A stretch of 33,414 nucleotides of DNA from Deltaproteobacteria bacterium (GTDB taxonomy: Bacteria > Desulfobacterota > DSM-4660 > Desulfatiglandales > HGW-15): positions 1-33,414 of the forward strand of contig JAFGFM010000179.1 of the NCBI GenBank assembly GCA_016931115.1, in the 5' to 3' direction. The notes under the pieces are model-generated. The model had not been told where the DNA came from. It made no database searches and saw only the letters and a program-made list of their open reading frames with translations. The stretch's first letter is position 1. Each line of letters begins with the position of its first letter. Positions 25,929-33,414 of the stretch are shown here, piece by piece. A program made the translations under genes and the position numbers.

Positions 25929-26464
25929 TATTCCCCCTGGTCCACTGAATAGAGGGGTTTCGGGGCATCAACGAAAAAACGCTGCCCGTTTTTCTTAAAG
26001 GAGACACCCTCTTTTGTTATTTTTTCTATCATATACCCTGATACCTCATCCTTTTCAAAATAGGTAATGCCATTAATCAATGCCGATGCTTTCTGTTTAG
26101 TAAGGGTGCCCGATGATATGATAATCCCCATAATAACTGGTGGAATATCTTTCTCTTCATATCGGACAACCTCCTGAATCTCTTGAGAAGATATTATGGG
26201 TTCGGGAGTGTTTACAGGTTTTAGAGCAGGTATCTCTTTAATAAGTGTATCAATGGATTTACTCCAGTCCCTTTTTCCTCTCTCTTTAATAAGCCCCTCA
26301 AGATTATTCCATTTCTGTTTGGCAAGCCTTGATTCGGATGAGACCCCGACAAGCGGGGTGTCATAGAGGAGCAACAGCTTTACGCCGCTGTACCAGAGTA
26401 AAAACAAGGCTGCCAGAAAAAAGAGGGCTGTTATTATTTTTATCCTGCTTACTGTTTCAACCAA
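25928..26464 (-). CDS. PilP/GspC-like inner-membrane protein (MshK position)
   Basis: A 178-residue protein with an N-terminal membrane helix (about 10-33) and a periplasmic tail. The last 60 residues read as an HR-type domain (ASALINGITYFEKDEVSGYMIEKITKEGVSFKKNGQRFFV), found in PilP and GspC where it contacts the secretin. It sits between the PilO-like gene and mshL, the slot held by mshK in Vibrio. I infer that it bridges the inner-membrane platform to MshL. Similarity is by form rather than strong sequence match. Confidence 0.75.
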   Translation of the reverse strand: MVETVSRIKIITALFFLAALFLLWYSGVKLLLLYDTPLVGVSSESRLAKQKWNNLEGLIKERGKRDWSKSIDTLIKEIPALKPVNTPEPIISSQEIQEVVRYEEKDIPPVIMGIIISSGTLTKQKASALINGITYFEKDEVSGYMIEKITKEGVSFKKNGQRFFVDAPKPLYSVDQGE

Positions 26465-26478
26465 TTGTCACACCTGTT

Positions 26479-27018
26479 TTATCTGTTTGCCCCAGTCTTG
26501 TCAGATGACTGGTTATTCATAATATGATACCTGTAATCCATCAGTATTTCACATTCTGCCGGTTTACCCGAAAGACCCTGTTCCAGTTTTATCCGTTTAA
26601 AGAAAAGGAATGTATATTCTGTCTGGAGTATCCTGATCACATCCAGGCCATTCTTAAACGGGCATTTGAAGGTAAGCCTGACAGGCAGCCTGTCGCCAGT
26701 GGATTGGTTTGTATCCATTTCAACCTTTAGTTCTGTAAGATTATGTTTAACCCCAACCCTGCTGAATATATCATTCAGAAATACAGTGCTAAGCTTAAGT
26801 GATTCTGTGGCGTGAGAAAGAAATTTTTCCTGTTCCATGACAATACTGATATTATCTGCGTTTTCTCTCCAGAAATCGGTATCCTTTTTAAGTATCTCCC
26901 TTCTTTCCCTAGCATCAAGTATATTATTGATGATATTGATATTCATATAACAGATAATAAAACAACCGGTCCAGACAACTGTAAGCAGAAACCATTTGAT
27001 TTTAATTTCTTTTGTCAT
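26479..27018 (-). CDS. PilO-like inner-membrane protein (MshJ position)
   Basis: A 179-residue protein with one N-terminal membrane helix (about 9-31), a coiled region (about 33-70) and a small periplasmic ferredoxin-like fold after 80, as in PilO and GspM. It overlaps the PilM/PilN gene by four bases (ATGA) and is followed after 14 bases by the PilP-like gene. This order (M/N, O, P, secretin) is standard for alignment subcomplexes of type IV pili. Assignment rests mostly on order and topology. Confidence 0.75.
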   Translation of the reverse strand: MTKEIKIKWFLLTVVWTGCFIICYMNINIINNILDARERREILKKDTDFWRENADNISIVMEQEKFLSHATESLKLSTVFLNDIFSRVGVKHNLTELKVEMDTNQSTGDRLPVRLTFKCPFKNGLDVIRILQTEYTFLFFKRIKLEQGLSGKPAECEILMDYRYHIMNNQSSDKTGANR

Positions 27019-28415
27019 ATGAGATCCAGCCTGAATGAGATGTGGTAAATAAGCCTGGTGGTCCCAGGCTGTTTTTCTGTCATTTCTATCTCTATGTTAT
27101 CAATGGTTATCTGGTTAGATATATTTAGATTGGTATTGATGTTTTCCACCAGGCTTCTGAGCGTAGAGCTGAAATCATTTATATCGTCAGCAGCTGCCTG
27201 CCCCCTGAAATAGATGGATGGGGATGGCTCCTGTTCAATCTCCAGTGATTCGATAACAATATTCTGCGGCAAAGAGGCCGCAAGTCTGCCAATCACAGAG
27301 AGGGGTTTTTCTCTTTCGTTATCAGCCAGAAGTGAATCAAGCGTATTATTATAGTGTTCAATAACTGCCTTTGGGTCCTCCTCACCTGTAATAATGGCGG
27401 ATGATTCCCTGCGTGAGACATTGATTAAAAAAGATAATTCAGCGCAAAGCATAACAAGCAGAACAAGACCTATAATGATGCCCGTTATCTGTATCCTGTT
27501 TGTTTCTATCTCCTTAATCAGAAGGCGGTCGGAGACTCCAGGCACACTATCAGGTGAGGTCAGTTCTTCAGGTGTAAAGTCTGCTGCAAGCCCGAGCTCT
27601 TCTGACAAAGTGCGGGCATCCCTTATGCCGGCTGTTTTTTCATCAAGAACAGTGATATTCCTTCCTATCTTTTCTCTGAGCCGGTCAGTATTGTCATCAG
27701 CCCTTGATACCAGAAAAATCCTGTCAAGCTGTGCCTTTGTGCGCTGGGATAAATGATAGGCTGACTGGTTTATTTCATATGTTAATGTATCAGCCCTGGA
27801 TGAGTCATCTCCTGATACCTCGGGCAAAGGTATTGTTCTTGAGAATAAAAAATTGCCCTTATAAAAAAAGAGGAGAAAGCACTCCCTGTTGATAAGATAT
27901 AAAAGGCCAATGTTCTGCTTTTCAAATGAACCAACGCTCCTTTTTAACCTTGCATTCCAGATAAGCCCCGGTGAAGCAATGCGTACAGGTCTGAACCTGT
28001 GAACTGCCAGGCGCTCTAAAAGCTCGCCTGCCTTTGGCTCCTGCATGAAAAGAGAGACGATCTCCTGACTGCCTTTTGTCTTTCTTGCGACATCATAGGA
28101 AAAGAGATTTTGTACACCCTGGTTTTGGGGAAACTCAACCTTTAATTTTCGTGAGATAAAGGACTCTATTGCCGATTTATCGGTTGATTGGAAATCATAC
28201 GTCCTGCTGCCCAGCCAGAAATCCGGCACCACCAAAAGCGGAAAATCATAATCCTGAAATTTTATCTCTGAGATCTCTATTACTGTATCTGTATCAAGAA
28301 AACTGGAAATGGAAAAGGTATCAAGGATTTGCTGTTTTTTATGATGGTCATAGGAGATAAAAAACAGGTTGTCGTCATGGATAACGATCAGCCCCTGTTT
28401 TTTGTTTTTAAACAT
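27015..28415 (-). CDS. PilM-PilN fusion protein (MshI-like)
   Basis: A 466-residue protein. The N-terminal part (about 1-300) is a PilM/GspL-type cytoplasmic actin-like domain. One membrane helix follows at about 309-332, and the C-terminal periplasmic part (about 340-466) is PilN-like (VIGRLAASLPQNIVIESLEIE ... INDFSSTLRSLVENI). In many pili PilM and PilN are separate; here one chain covers both, as in GspL. The ATP-binding residues of true PilM are not clear in it, so the N-terminal domain may be structural. It is first in the minus arm. Confidence 0.8.
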   Translation of the reverse strand: MFKNKKQGLIVIHDDNLFFISYDHHKKQQILDTFSISSFLDTDTVIEISEIKFQDYDFPLLVVPDFWLGSRTYDFQSTDKSAIESFISRKLKVEFPQNQGVQNLFSYDVARKTKGSQEIVSLFMQEPKAGELLERLAVHRFRPVRIASPGLIWNARLKRSVGSFEKQNIGLLYLINRECFLLFFYKGNFLFSRTIPLPEVSGDDSSRADTLTYEINQSAYHLSQRTKAQLDRIFLVSRADDNTDRLREKIGRNITVLDEKTAGIRDARTLSEELGLAADFTPEELTSPDSVPGVSDRLLIKEIETNRIQITGIIIGLVLLVMLCAELSFLINVSRRESSAIITGEEDPKAVIEHYNNTLDSLLADNEREKPLSVIGRLAASLPQNIVIESLEIEQEPSPSIYFRGQAAADDINDFSSTLRSLVENINTNLNISNQITIDNIEIEMTEKQPGTTRLIYHISFRLDLI

Positions 28416-28500
28416 GTTTTTTCCCGGACATTGAAGTCTCGTTTAAAAAATAAATTTTATTCAACTTAACTGATAAATATTATTGAAGAAAAACAGTAAG

Positions 28501-28529
28501 TATTTACAATGTGATTTGTTCTGTGTCAA
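28501..28529 (-). promoter_or_regulatory. Possible sigma-70 promoter of the pilus minus arm
   Basis: Read on the minus strand, a perfect TTGACA (28529-28524) is followed after 17 bases by TAAATA (28506-28501). The -10 is weak. It would give a leader of about 80 bases before the PilM/PilN start. Confidence 0.4.
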
Positions 28530-28582
28530 TAAAAAGTATCAAAATTCTAAAGTGGATTGTTGAGTAGACAGCAAACCTTGCG

Positions 28583-28657
28583 CCTTTATCCTTTATCTTT
28601 AATCTTTGAGCTTTGAGCTTCAAGCTTTGAGCCTCAAGCCCTGCGCCCCTCCTTTAT
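28583..28657. repeat. Tandem heptad array abutting the EF-G stop codon
   Basis: Seven-base units run in register: two CCTTTAT, CTTTAAT, two CTTTGAG, CTTCAAG, CTTTGAG, CCTCAAG, then diverged words and a final CCTTTAT that contains the EF-G stop codon (28654-28656 on the plus strand). In reverse complement these are the GCTCAAA/GCTTGAA words of the 2664-2719 array. The array lies just after EF-G in that gene's direction. Confidence 0.88.
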
Positions 28658-30687
28658 GCCTTGTCATAATGGCTGAACTGCATGCTGTAGGTTGCCCTGC
28701 CCTGGGTCTCTGATCTGAGAGAGGTGGAGTAGCCAAACATCTTTGACAGGGGCACGCTTGCATCTATCACCTGCACCGGACCCTTGGCCGTGATCCCCTC
28801 AATCTTGCCGCCCCTTGAATTGAGACTCCCTATTACATCCCCCATGAACTCGTCAGGCACCAGTACCTCAACCTTCATAATGGGTTCAAGGAGCTGAGGC
28901 TCGCCCTTGACGCAGGCGCTGTTAAAGGCCATGGTCGCAGCCACCTTGAAAGCCATTGCGTCAGAGAAAGATTCATCTACCTTTACATCAATGAGGGTGG
29001 TTTCCACATCGATTACAGGGTATCCCATCATGATGCCGCCGGATGCAGCCTCATTGATACCCTCTTTTATAGCATCAATAAATTCCTGTGTGAGAGCAGG
29101 ATCAGTGCATTTATTTACAAACTGGTTTCCTTTCCCCCTTGAAAGTGAAGATATCCTGATCTTTACACCGGCAAAGTGTTTCTGACCGGCAAGCTCCCTT
29201 TCAAAGGTCTCTTCATGCTCCACATCCTTTGATATGGTCTCCCTGAACACAACCTGCTGTTTGCCCTGGTTTGTATCCACCAGGTATTCTCTTTTTATCT
29301 TGCCGATAATGATATCAAGATGCAACTCACCCATGCCTGAAATAATTATCTGCCCTGTTTCATCATCTATACGATATTTGAATGTGGGGTCTTCGTCAGA
29401 AAGCTTGGCAAGCACATCAAGGAGTTTATCCTGATCCTGTATCTTTTTGGGTTCAACAGCCACAGAGATAACCGGCTCATAAACATTTATTGCCTCAAGC
29501 AGTATGGGTTTATCTTCAGTGCAGAGTGTATCACCCGTGCTGGAGATCTTTAGGCCCATTGCCGCTACAATATCCCCTGCTGATGCGCTCTCTATGCGCT
29601 CACGCTTGTTAGAGTGCATCTTGAGCAGCCTTGAGAGCTTTTCCTTAACCCCTTTGACAGGGTTGTAGACCGTGTCACCGACATTTATGACGCCGGAATA
29701 GACCCTGATAAATGTCATTTTCCTGCCCTGATCCATCATCACCTTGAAGACAAGTGCGGCAAAAGGTCCTTTCGGGTCTGACGCCCTGGTCTCCTCCTCA
29801 AGGCTTACAGGCAGGTGCCCTTTGATAGCAGGCACATCAATGGGTGATGGCAGGTAATTGACTATTGCATCGAGAAGCGGCTGAACCCCTTTGTTTCGTA
29901 GAGAGCTTCCGCAGAAAATAGGCACGCATTCGAGCTTAATTGTAGACTGACGAATGGCCTTTTTAATGTCTGCTATATCTATTTCCTCTTCTGCCAGATA
30001 CTTTTCCATTATGGTGTCATTGTATTCTGATAATATCTCAAGAATATGATCCCTGTAGATAAGCGCCTCATCCATAAGTTCATCAGGGATTGGGAGCTCA
30101 TTATATTCCATACCAAGGCTCTCTTCATCCCACGTAATGGCTTTCATTTTAAGGAGGTCTATCACCCCTTTGAAACTCTCTTCTGAACCCCAGGGGAGCT
30201 GGAGTATGAGAGGCTTTATGCCGAGACGATTTTTCATCATCTCAACAACCCTGAAAAAGTCTGCACCTATCCTGTCCATCTTGTTAACAAAGGCAAGTTT
30301 TGGCACGTGATAGTGGTCAGCCTGGTGCCATACTGTCTCAGACTGGGGCTCAACACCTCCCACAGCACAGAAAACACCGATAGCTCCATCCAGCACCCTT
30401 AAGGACCTTTCTACCTCAATGGTGAAATCAACATGGCCTGGCGTATCTATAATATTGATTATATGGTTGCTCCAGTTGCAGGATGTAACAGCAGATGAAA
30501 TGGTGATGCCCCTTTCCCTCTCCTCCAGCATCCAGTCCATTGTGGCCTCGCCATCATGCACCTCACCCATCTTGTGCACCTTGCCAGTGTAATAGAGGAT
30601 TCTTTCTGTTGTAGTGGTTTTGCCTGCATCAATATGGGCAATAATGCCTATGTTTCTTGTATTTGTAAGTTTCGGAACCGGGGCCAT
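28654..30687 (-). CDS. fusA: Translation elongation factor G (copy outside a str operon)
   Basis: A 677-residue EF-G, the GTPase that moves tRNA and mRNA on the ribosome. G1 is AHIDAGKT (17-24), switch I contains RGITISSA, G3 is DTPGHVDF (81-88), G4 is NKMD (135-138). Domains II to V follow to full length, ending near [27 protein letters not shown]. It is a little shorter than the usual 690-700. No rpsL, rpsG or tuf is beside it, so it may be a second copy with a narrower role such as recycling or stress, which I cannot test. Its promoter overlaps that of the divergent glycosylase gene, and its stop is inside a heptad array. Confidence 0.94.
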   Translation of the reverse strand: MAPVPKLTNTRNIGIIAHIDAGKTTTTERILYYTGKVHKMGEVHDGEATMDWMLEERERGITISSAVTSCNWSNHIINIIDTPGHVDFTIEVERSLRVLDGAIGVFCAVGGVEPQSETVWHQADHYHVPKLAFVNKMDRIGADFFRVVEMMKNRLGIKPLILQLPWGSEESFKGVIDLLKMKAITWDEESLGMEYNELPIPDELMDEALIYRDHILEILSEYNDTIMEKYLAEEEIDIADIKKAIRQSTIKLECVPIFCGSSLRNKGVQPLLDAIVNYLPSPIDVPAIKGHLPVSLEEETRASDPKGPFAALVFKVMMDQGRKMTFIRVYSGVINVGDTVYNPVKGVKEKLSRLLKMHSNKRERIESASAGDIVAAMGLKISSTGDTLCTEDKPILLEAINVYEPVISVAVEPKKIQDQDKLLDVLAKLSDEDPTFKYRIDDETGQIIISGMGELHLDIIIGKIKREYLVDTNQGKQQVVFRETISKDVEHEETFERELAGQKHFAGVKIRISSLSRGKGNQFVNKCTDPALTQEFIDAIKEGINEAASGGIMMGYPVIDVETTLIDVKVDESFSDAMAFKVAATMAFNSACVKGEPQLLEPIMKVEVLVPDEFMGDVIGSLNSRGGKIEGITAKGPVQVIDASVPLSKMFGYSTSLRSETQGRATYSMQFSHYDKA

Positions 30688-30799
30688 ATGTGAAATTCTC
30701 TTTATTTATAACAGTTAATATTAGCTAGTGTTCGTTCAAAAAATTATTGTTTTTGTATGAAAGCCTTCAGCCTATAGCTGAATGCTTTATTCTGACCAT

Positions 30800-30843
30800 T
30801 TGACACGAGGCGTAAATTTAAGGTATCCTTCTCCGCCTGTCAA
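30800..30843. promoter_or_regulatory. Overlapping divergent promoters in an inverted repeat
   Basis: On the plus strand TTGACA (30800-30805) is followed after 18 bases by TATCCT (30824-30829). On the minus strand TTGACA (30843-30838) is followed after 17 bases by TAAATT (30820-30815). The two -35 elements are part of an inverted repeat, TTGACA-cga-GGCG with CGCCTGTCAA, which encloses AAGG-TAT-CCTT. Two polymerases could not occupy both at once. Confidence 0.5.
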
Positions 30844-30874
30844 GGTAATTACTGTGTATTGAAAAGGATAGATT

Positions 30875-31531
30875 TTGTCTGAGTATACTCATAATAAGCT
30901 TATGGAGATGTACAACCTGATGCTTGAACGGCTGGGGCCACAGCAATGGTGGCCTGGTGATGGGCCATTTGAGATGATGGTGGGGGCTCTCCTCACACAG
31001 AATACAAGCTGGACTAATGTGGAAAAGGCCATTAATAACCTGAAGGGAATGAACCTGCTCACAGTTCAAGCCATCCATGAGCTCTCAAAAGAAAAACTTG
31101 CAGAGATTATCAGGCCGGCAGGTTATTATAATATTAAAGCTGCCAGGCTCAAGAATCTTGCTAGTATGCTTATGGAAAGGTATGAGGGCGATATCGTAAG
31201 GCTTTTTGATGAGGGTACTGATGTTCAGCGTGAAGTGCTATTATCAGTCAAAGGCATAGGGCCTGAGACAGCAGACAGCATCATCCTGTACGCTGCACAT
31301 AAACCGGTTTTTGTTATAGATGCATACACCTACAGGATACTCAATCGTCATAATATGGCAGATGATCAGGCCACATATGATGAGATCCAGGAGCTGTTCA
31401 TGTCAAACCTTGAACCGGATCATGAGCTCTTTAATGAGTTTCATGCCCTTATTGTGAAAACAGCGAAACTCTATTGCAGAAAAAACCCTCAATGTGATGA
31501 ATGCCCCCTTAATGGATGGGGAAAGGATTAA
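30875..31531 (+). CDS. HhH-GPD DNA glycosylase, MagIII/endonuclease III-like (TTG start)
   Basis: A 218-residue base-excision glycosylase. The N-terminal WWPGDGPFEMMVGALLTQNT (25-44) and IRPAGYYNIKAARL (79-92) resemble MagIII of Helicobacter, a 3-methyladenine glycosylase. The helix-hairpin-helix is SVKGIGPETAD (124-134), with catalytic Asp149 in VIDAYTYR. Endonuclease III has a catalytic Lys where this has Glu131, so it is probably a monofunctional glycosylase without lyase activity. The C-terminal Cys201-x5-Cys207-x2-Cys210 recalls the iron-sulfur loop, but the fourth Cys is missing. TTG start is supported by AAGGA six bases upstream. Confidence 0.88.
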   Translation: MSEYTHNKLMEMYNLMLERLGPQQWWPGDGPFEMMVGALLTQNTSWTNVEKAINNLKGMNLLTVQAIHELSKEKLAEIIRPAGYYNIKAARLKNLASMLMERYEGDIVRLFDEGTDVQREVLLSVKGIGPETADSIILYAAHKPVFVIDAYTYRILNRHNMADDQATYDEIQELFMSNLEPDHELFNEFHALIVKTAKLYCRKNPQCDECPLNGWGKD

Positions 31532-31569
31532 ATTCCATTGGTTCTAAAGAGATAAAAAAGGGCTGATCT

Positions 31570-32580
31570 ATGCAGGTATTCAAACCTAAGAAAATTATAA
31601 TTTCATTAAGTGCCATTGTTATTTTTGCAGGCGCTCTAGCTATTACAGGGATTGGACACTATCTTACTGCCCCGAAGGCTGAACATGGAGATAACAGGGT
31701 ATTTATCATACAGAATGGCATGAACCTGAGAAATATCTCTGAGTCGCTTGAAAAGGAGGGCCTTATAAGAAGCAGCCTGGCATTCATGATCAGGGCGCGG
31801 TTTAAAGGCCTGGGCCGCATGATAAAGGCAGGGGAATACAGCCTTAATCCTTCAATGACACCTGAAAGAATCATGTGGATGATTACAAGGGGCGAGGTTG
31901 TTGCATACAATGTGACCATACCAGAGGGTTTTACCATAGCACAGATTGCAGAGGTGGTTTCATCATACAGCCTGATTACTAAAGAAGAATTTCTTCAGTA
32001 TGTGAACCAGGATGGCATAGAGAGGATGTACGGGCTTAAAGGGCCGGGGCTTGAAGGGTATCTTTATCCTGATACATACCGCTTTGCACGGGGGCTTAAT
32101 GCAAAGGCAATAGTTGATACCATGATCATGCGATTCAGGGCAATCACAGAGCCACTTGAAGATCGTTTGCTTGAAAGTGGAATGGGCCTTCATGATGTTG
32201 TAACACTTGCATCGATCGTGGAAAAGGAGACAGGAAACCCTGATGAAAGACCTCTTATTGCCAGCGTTTTTCTTAATAGGCTAAAAAAAAATATGAGGCT
32301 TGACAGCGACCCTACTGTTATTTACGGCATGAAGGATTTTACAGGTAACATCAGGAAAAAGGATCTCACAGCCTACAGCCCCTATAATACATATGTGATT
32401 AGAGGGCTCCCACCCGGCCCCATTGCAAACCCTGGATATTATTCTATAAAGGCAGTGCTGTTTCCCGCAGATACAGAGTTTCTCTATTTTGTCTCTAAAA
32501 ACGACGGGTCTCACCACTTTTCAAAAGGCATTGCAGAACATAACAGGGCTGTCCGCATTTATCAGAAAAAAAGAGGGTAG
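31570..32580 (+). CDS. mltG: Endolytic peptidoglycan transglycosylase MltG (YceG family)
   Basis: A 336-residue inner-membrane enzyme that cuts nascent glycan chains and sets their length. One N-terminal membrane helix (about 11-29), a LysM-like region (about 40-100), then the catalytic YceG domain. The active glutamate is Glu218 in SIVEKETG, followed by DPTVIYGM and GLPPGPIANPG. Length matches the family. It follows the glycosylase gene by 38 bases with an AAAGGG before the ATG, so they may be co-transcribed although their roles are unrelated. Confidence 0.94.
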   Translation: MQVFKPKKIIISLSAIVIFAGALAITGIGHYLTAPKAEHGDNRVFIIQNGMNLRNISESLEKEGLIRSSLAFMIRARFKGLGRMIKAGEYSLNPSMTPERIMWMITRGEVVAYNVTIPEGFTIAQIAEVVSSYSLITKEEFLQYVNQDGIERMYGLKGPGLEGYLYPDTYRFARGLNAKAIVDTMIMRFRAITEPLEDRLLESGMGLHDVVTLASIVEKETGNPDERPLIASVFLNRLKKNMRLDSDPTVIYGMKDFTGNIRKKDLTAYSPYNTYVIRGLPPGPIANPGYYSIKAVLFPADTEFLYFVSKNDGSHHFSKGIAEHNRAVRIYQKKRG

Positions 32581-32840
32581 TATTTCCCGAAAAACAAATA
32601 CGTGACATTTTATTTACGTAACCCCATCTTTTGGTATTTGATTTGCAATAATAATATACAGATTTGTTGAGTAATAAGGGCAAATCCCTTAAGATAGCGA
32701 AATAACTGATAAAAAGAATAATTTAACAGATCATTGAAAGGTGATAAATGAAATATAGTTCAAAAAAAAATACATAGTAAAGTTTATTGTATATTTTTTT
32801 ATAGGTTTTGCGGACACACAAAGAAGAAAGGAGTCAGAAC

Positions 32841-33077
32841 ATGTTAGCATTAATACTTGTAGTAATAGTCACGCTCTTCAGTACCTATGTAAGCTGCTCA
32901 ATTAATATTGGGGATATAACCTGGCTGGATTATTACCAGGGAATAATGGCAGGTTTTCTTGCGAGCGGCATTATCCTTCAGGTCTCAAATAAGTGGAGAA
33001 GGGTAAAGGAGTTACAGAAACGATCACAGTCTTTTATGAATAATATGAAGGACTGGAGTGATGTAATCCTTTCATAA
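32841..33077 (+). CDS. Small membrane protein of unknown function
   Basis: A 78-residue protein, unrecognised. Two hydrophobic segments (about 1-20 and 31-45) flank a short loop, and a basic coiled tail follows (WRRVKELQKRSQSF). AAAGGAG (32827-32833) lies seven bases before the ATG at 32841, which is a strong site. A TTG at 32808 in the same frame would add 11 residues with no support. It stands alone, after a 260-base AT-rich gap from mltG. The ribosome binding site and the amphipathic tail make it likely real. Confidence 0.6.
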   Translation: MLALILVVIVTLFSTYVSCSINIGDITWLDYYQGIMAGFLASGIILQVSNKWRRVKELQKRSQSFMNNMKDWSDVILS

Positions 33078-33414
33078 TGCAATAGTTTCTAAAGACAGTA
33101 GTATTAAAATGAAGTCTGGGTTTGCTGATAATGCACTCAGGCCTTGATATTCCGGTTTTCAGCTTTCGTGTTTTCAAAAGTTAACTACTTCGGGACACTG
33201 AGAAGCCCTGCATCTTTACACAAATAAAAAAACATTTTGCCTGTTTCATGATTTTAGTGGTAATACAAATCTAAAAGACTGGCCAAATAAAACACAAAAA
33301 GCCATGATATTGACTTTTAAATATGCCATTTACCCTTATGTTGTGAGTGCTCCTAACTCTCTGAAAGGATTGATTTTTTAGTGATTAAGGTTAGATGCCC
33401 CGAATCATATTAAA
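33078..33414. other. Gene-free AT-rich end of window
   Basis: No reading frame, strong hairpin, repeat array or RNA gene is visible to me. It may hold the promoter of a gene beyond the window edge. Confidence 0.5.

Noticed and set aside
32748-32777. A nine-codon frame with GAAAGG upstream before the small membrane protein gene
   Set aside because: Too short to support as a leader peptide, and there is no attenuator-like structure after it.

Overview
This looks like a chromosomal segment of an anaerobic deltaproteobacterium-type organism (Desulfobacterota sense); genus and species cannot be fixed from the sequence. The lines of evidence are a glyceraldehyde-3-phosphate-type aldehyde dehydrogenase of a kind I associate with that group, a methylmalonyl-CoA decarboxylase/transcarboxylase-like pair, an MSHA-type pilus locus, a perfect -24/-12 (sigma-54) promoter, and intergenic spaces filled with short word repeats. 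There are no rRNA genes, tRNA genes, CRISPR arrays, insertion sequences or phage genes that I can see.

Layout. 1-518: gene-free, packed with small hairpins and word repeats. 519-2162: aldehyde dehydrogenase. 2177-8081: a zinc-acquisition island, with znuA-znuC-znuB and a zur-type Fur regulator on the minus strand. Divergent from it, on the plus strand, are a small Cys/His-rich exported protein and a TonB-dependent receptor, and a perfect inverted repeat that fits a Zur operator lies between the two arms. 8219-8404: a sigma-54 promoter followed by a strongly self-complementary stretch and a Rho-independent terminator, read here as an undescribed small RNA gene. 8512-9678: TraB-family membrane protein. 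9909-12278: triple-PAS hybrid histidine kinase. 12279-13466: U32 (TrhP-like) protein, stop-to-stop with the kinase. 13603-16317: FAH-family enzyme, biotin-dependent carboxyltransferase and biotin carrier.

16431-28415 is an MSHA-like type IV pilus locus in two arms that converge. The plus arm is PilZ protein, MshM-like ATPase carrying SPOR domains, MshN-like TPR protein, MshE and MshG. The minus arm is a PilM/PilN fusion, PilO-like, PilP-like, MshL secretin and two prepilins. A PilZ protein and an ATPase with an MshEN-type N-terminus in one arm suggest cyclic di-GMP control of pilus assembly. Hexanucleotide arrays sit after mshN and after mshG. 28654-33077: EF-G (a copy outside a str operon), a MagIII/EndoIII-like DNA glycosylase driven by a promoter that overlaps the EF-G promoter, MltG, and a small two-helix membrane protein. 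33078-33414 shows no gene.

The most unusual signals are the sigma-54-driven structured RNA candidate at 8219-8404, the tandem word-repeat arrays close to gene 3' ends (near 2664, 19761, 22751, 28583), an aldehyde dehydrogenase lacking the usual general-base glutamate, and a pilus ATPase fused to peptidoglycan-binding-type SPOR domains.
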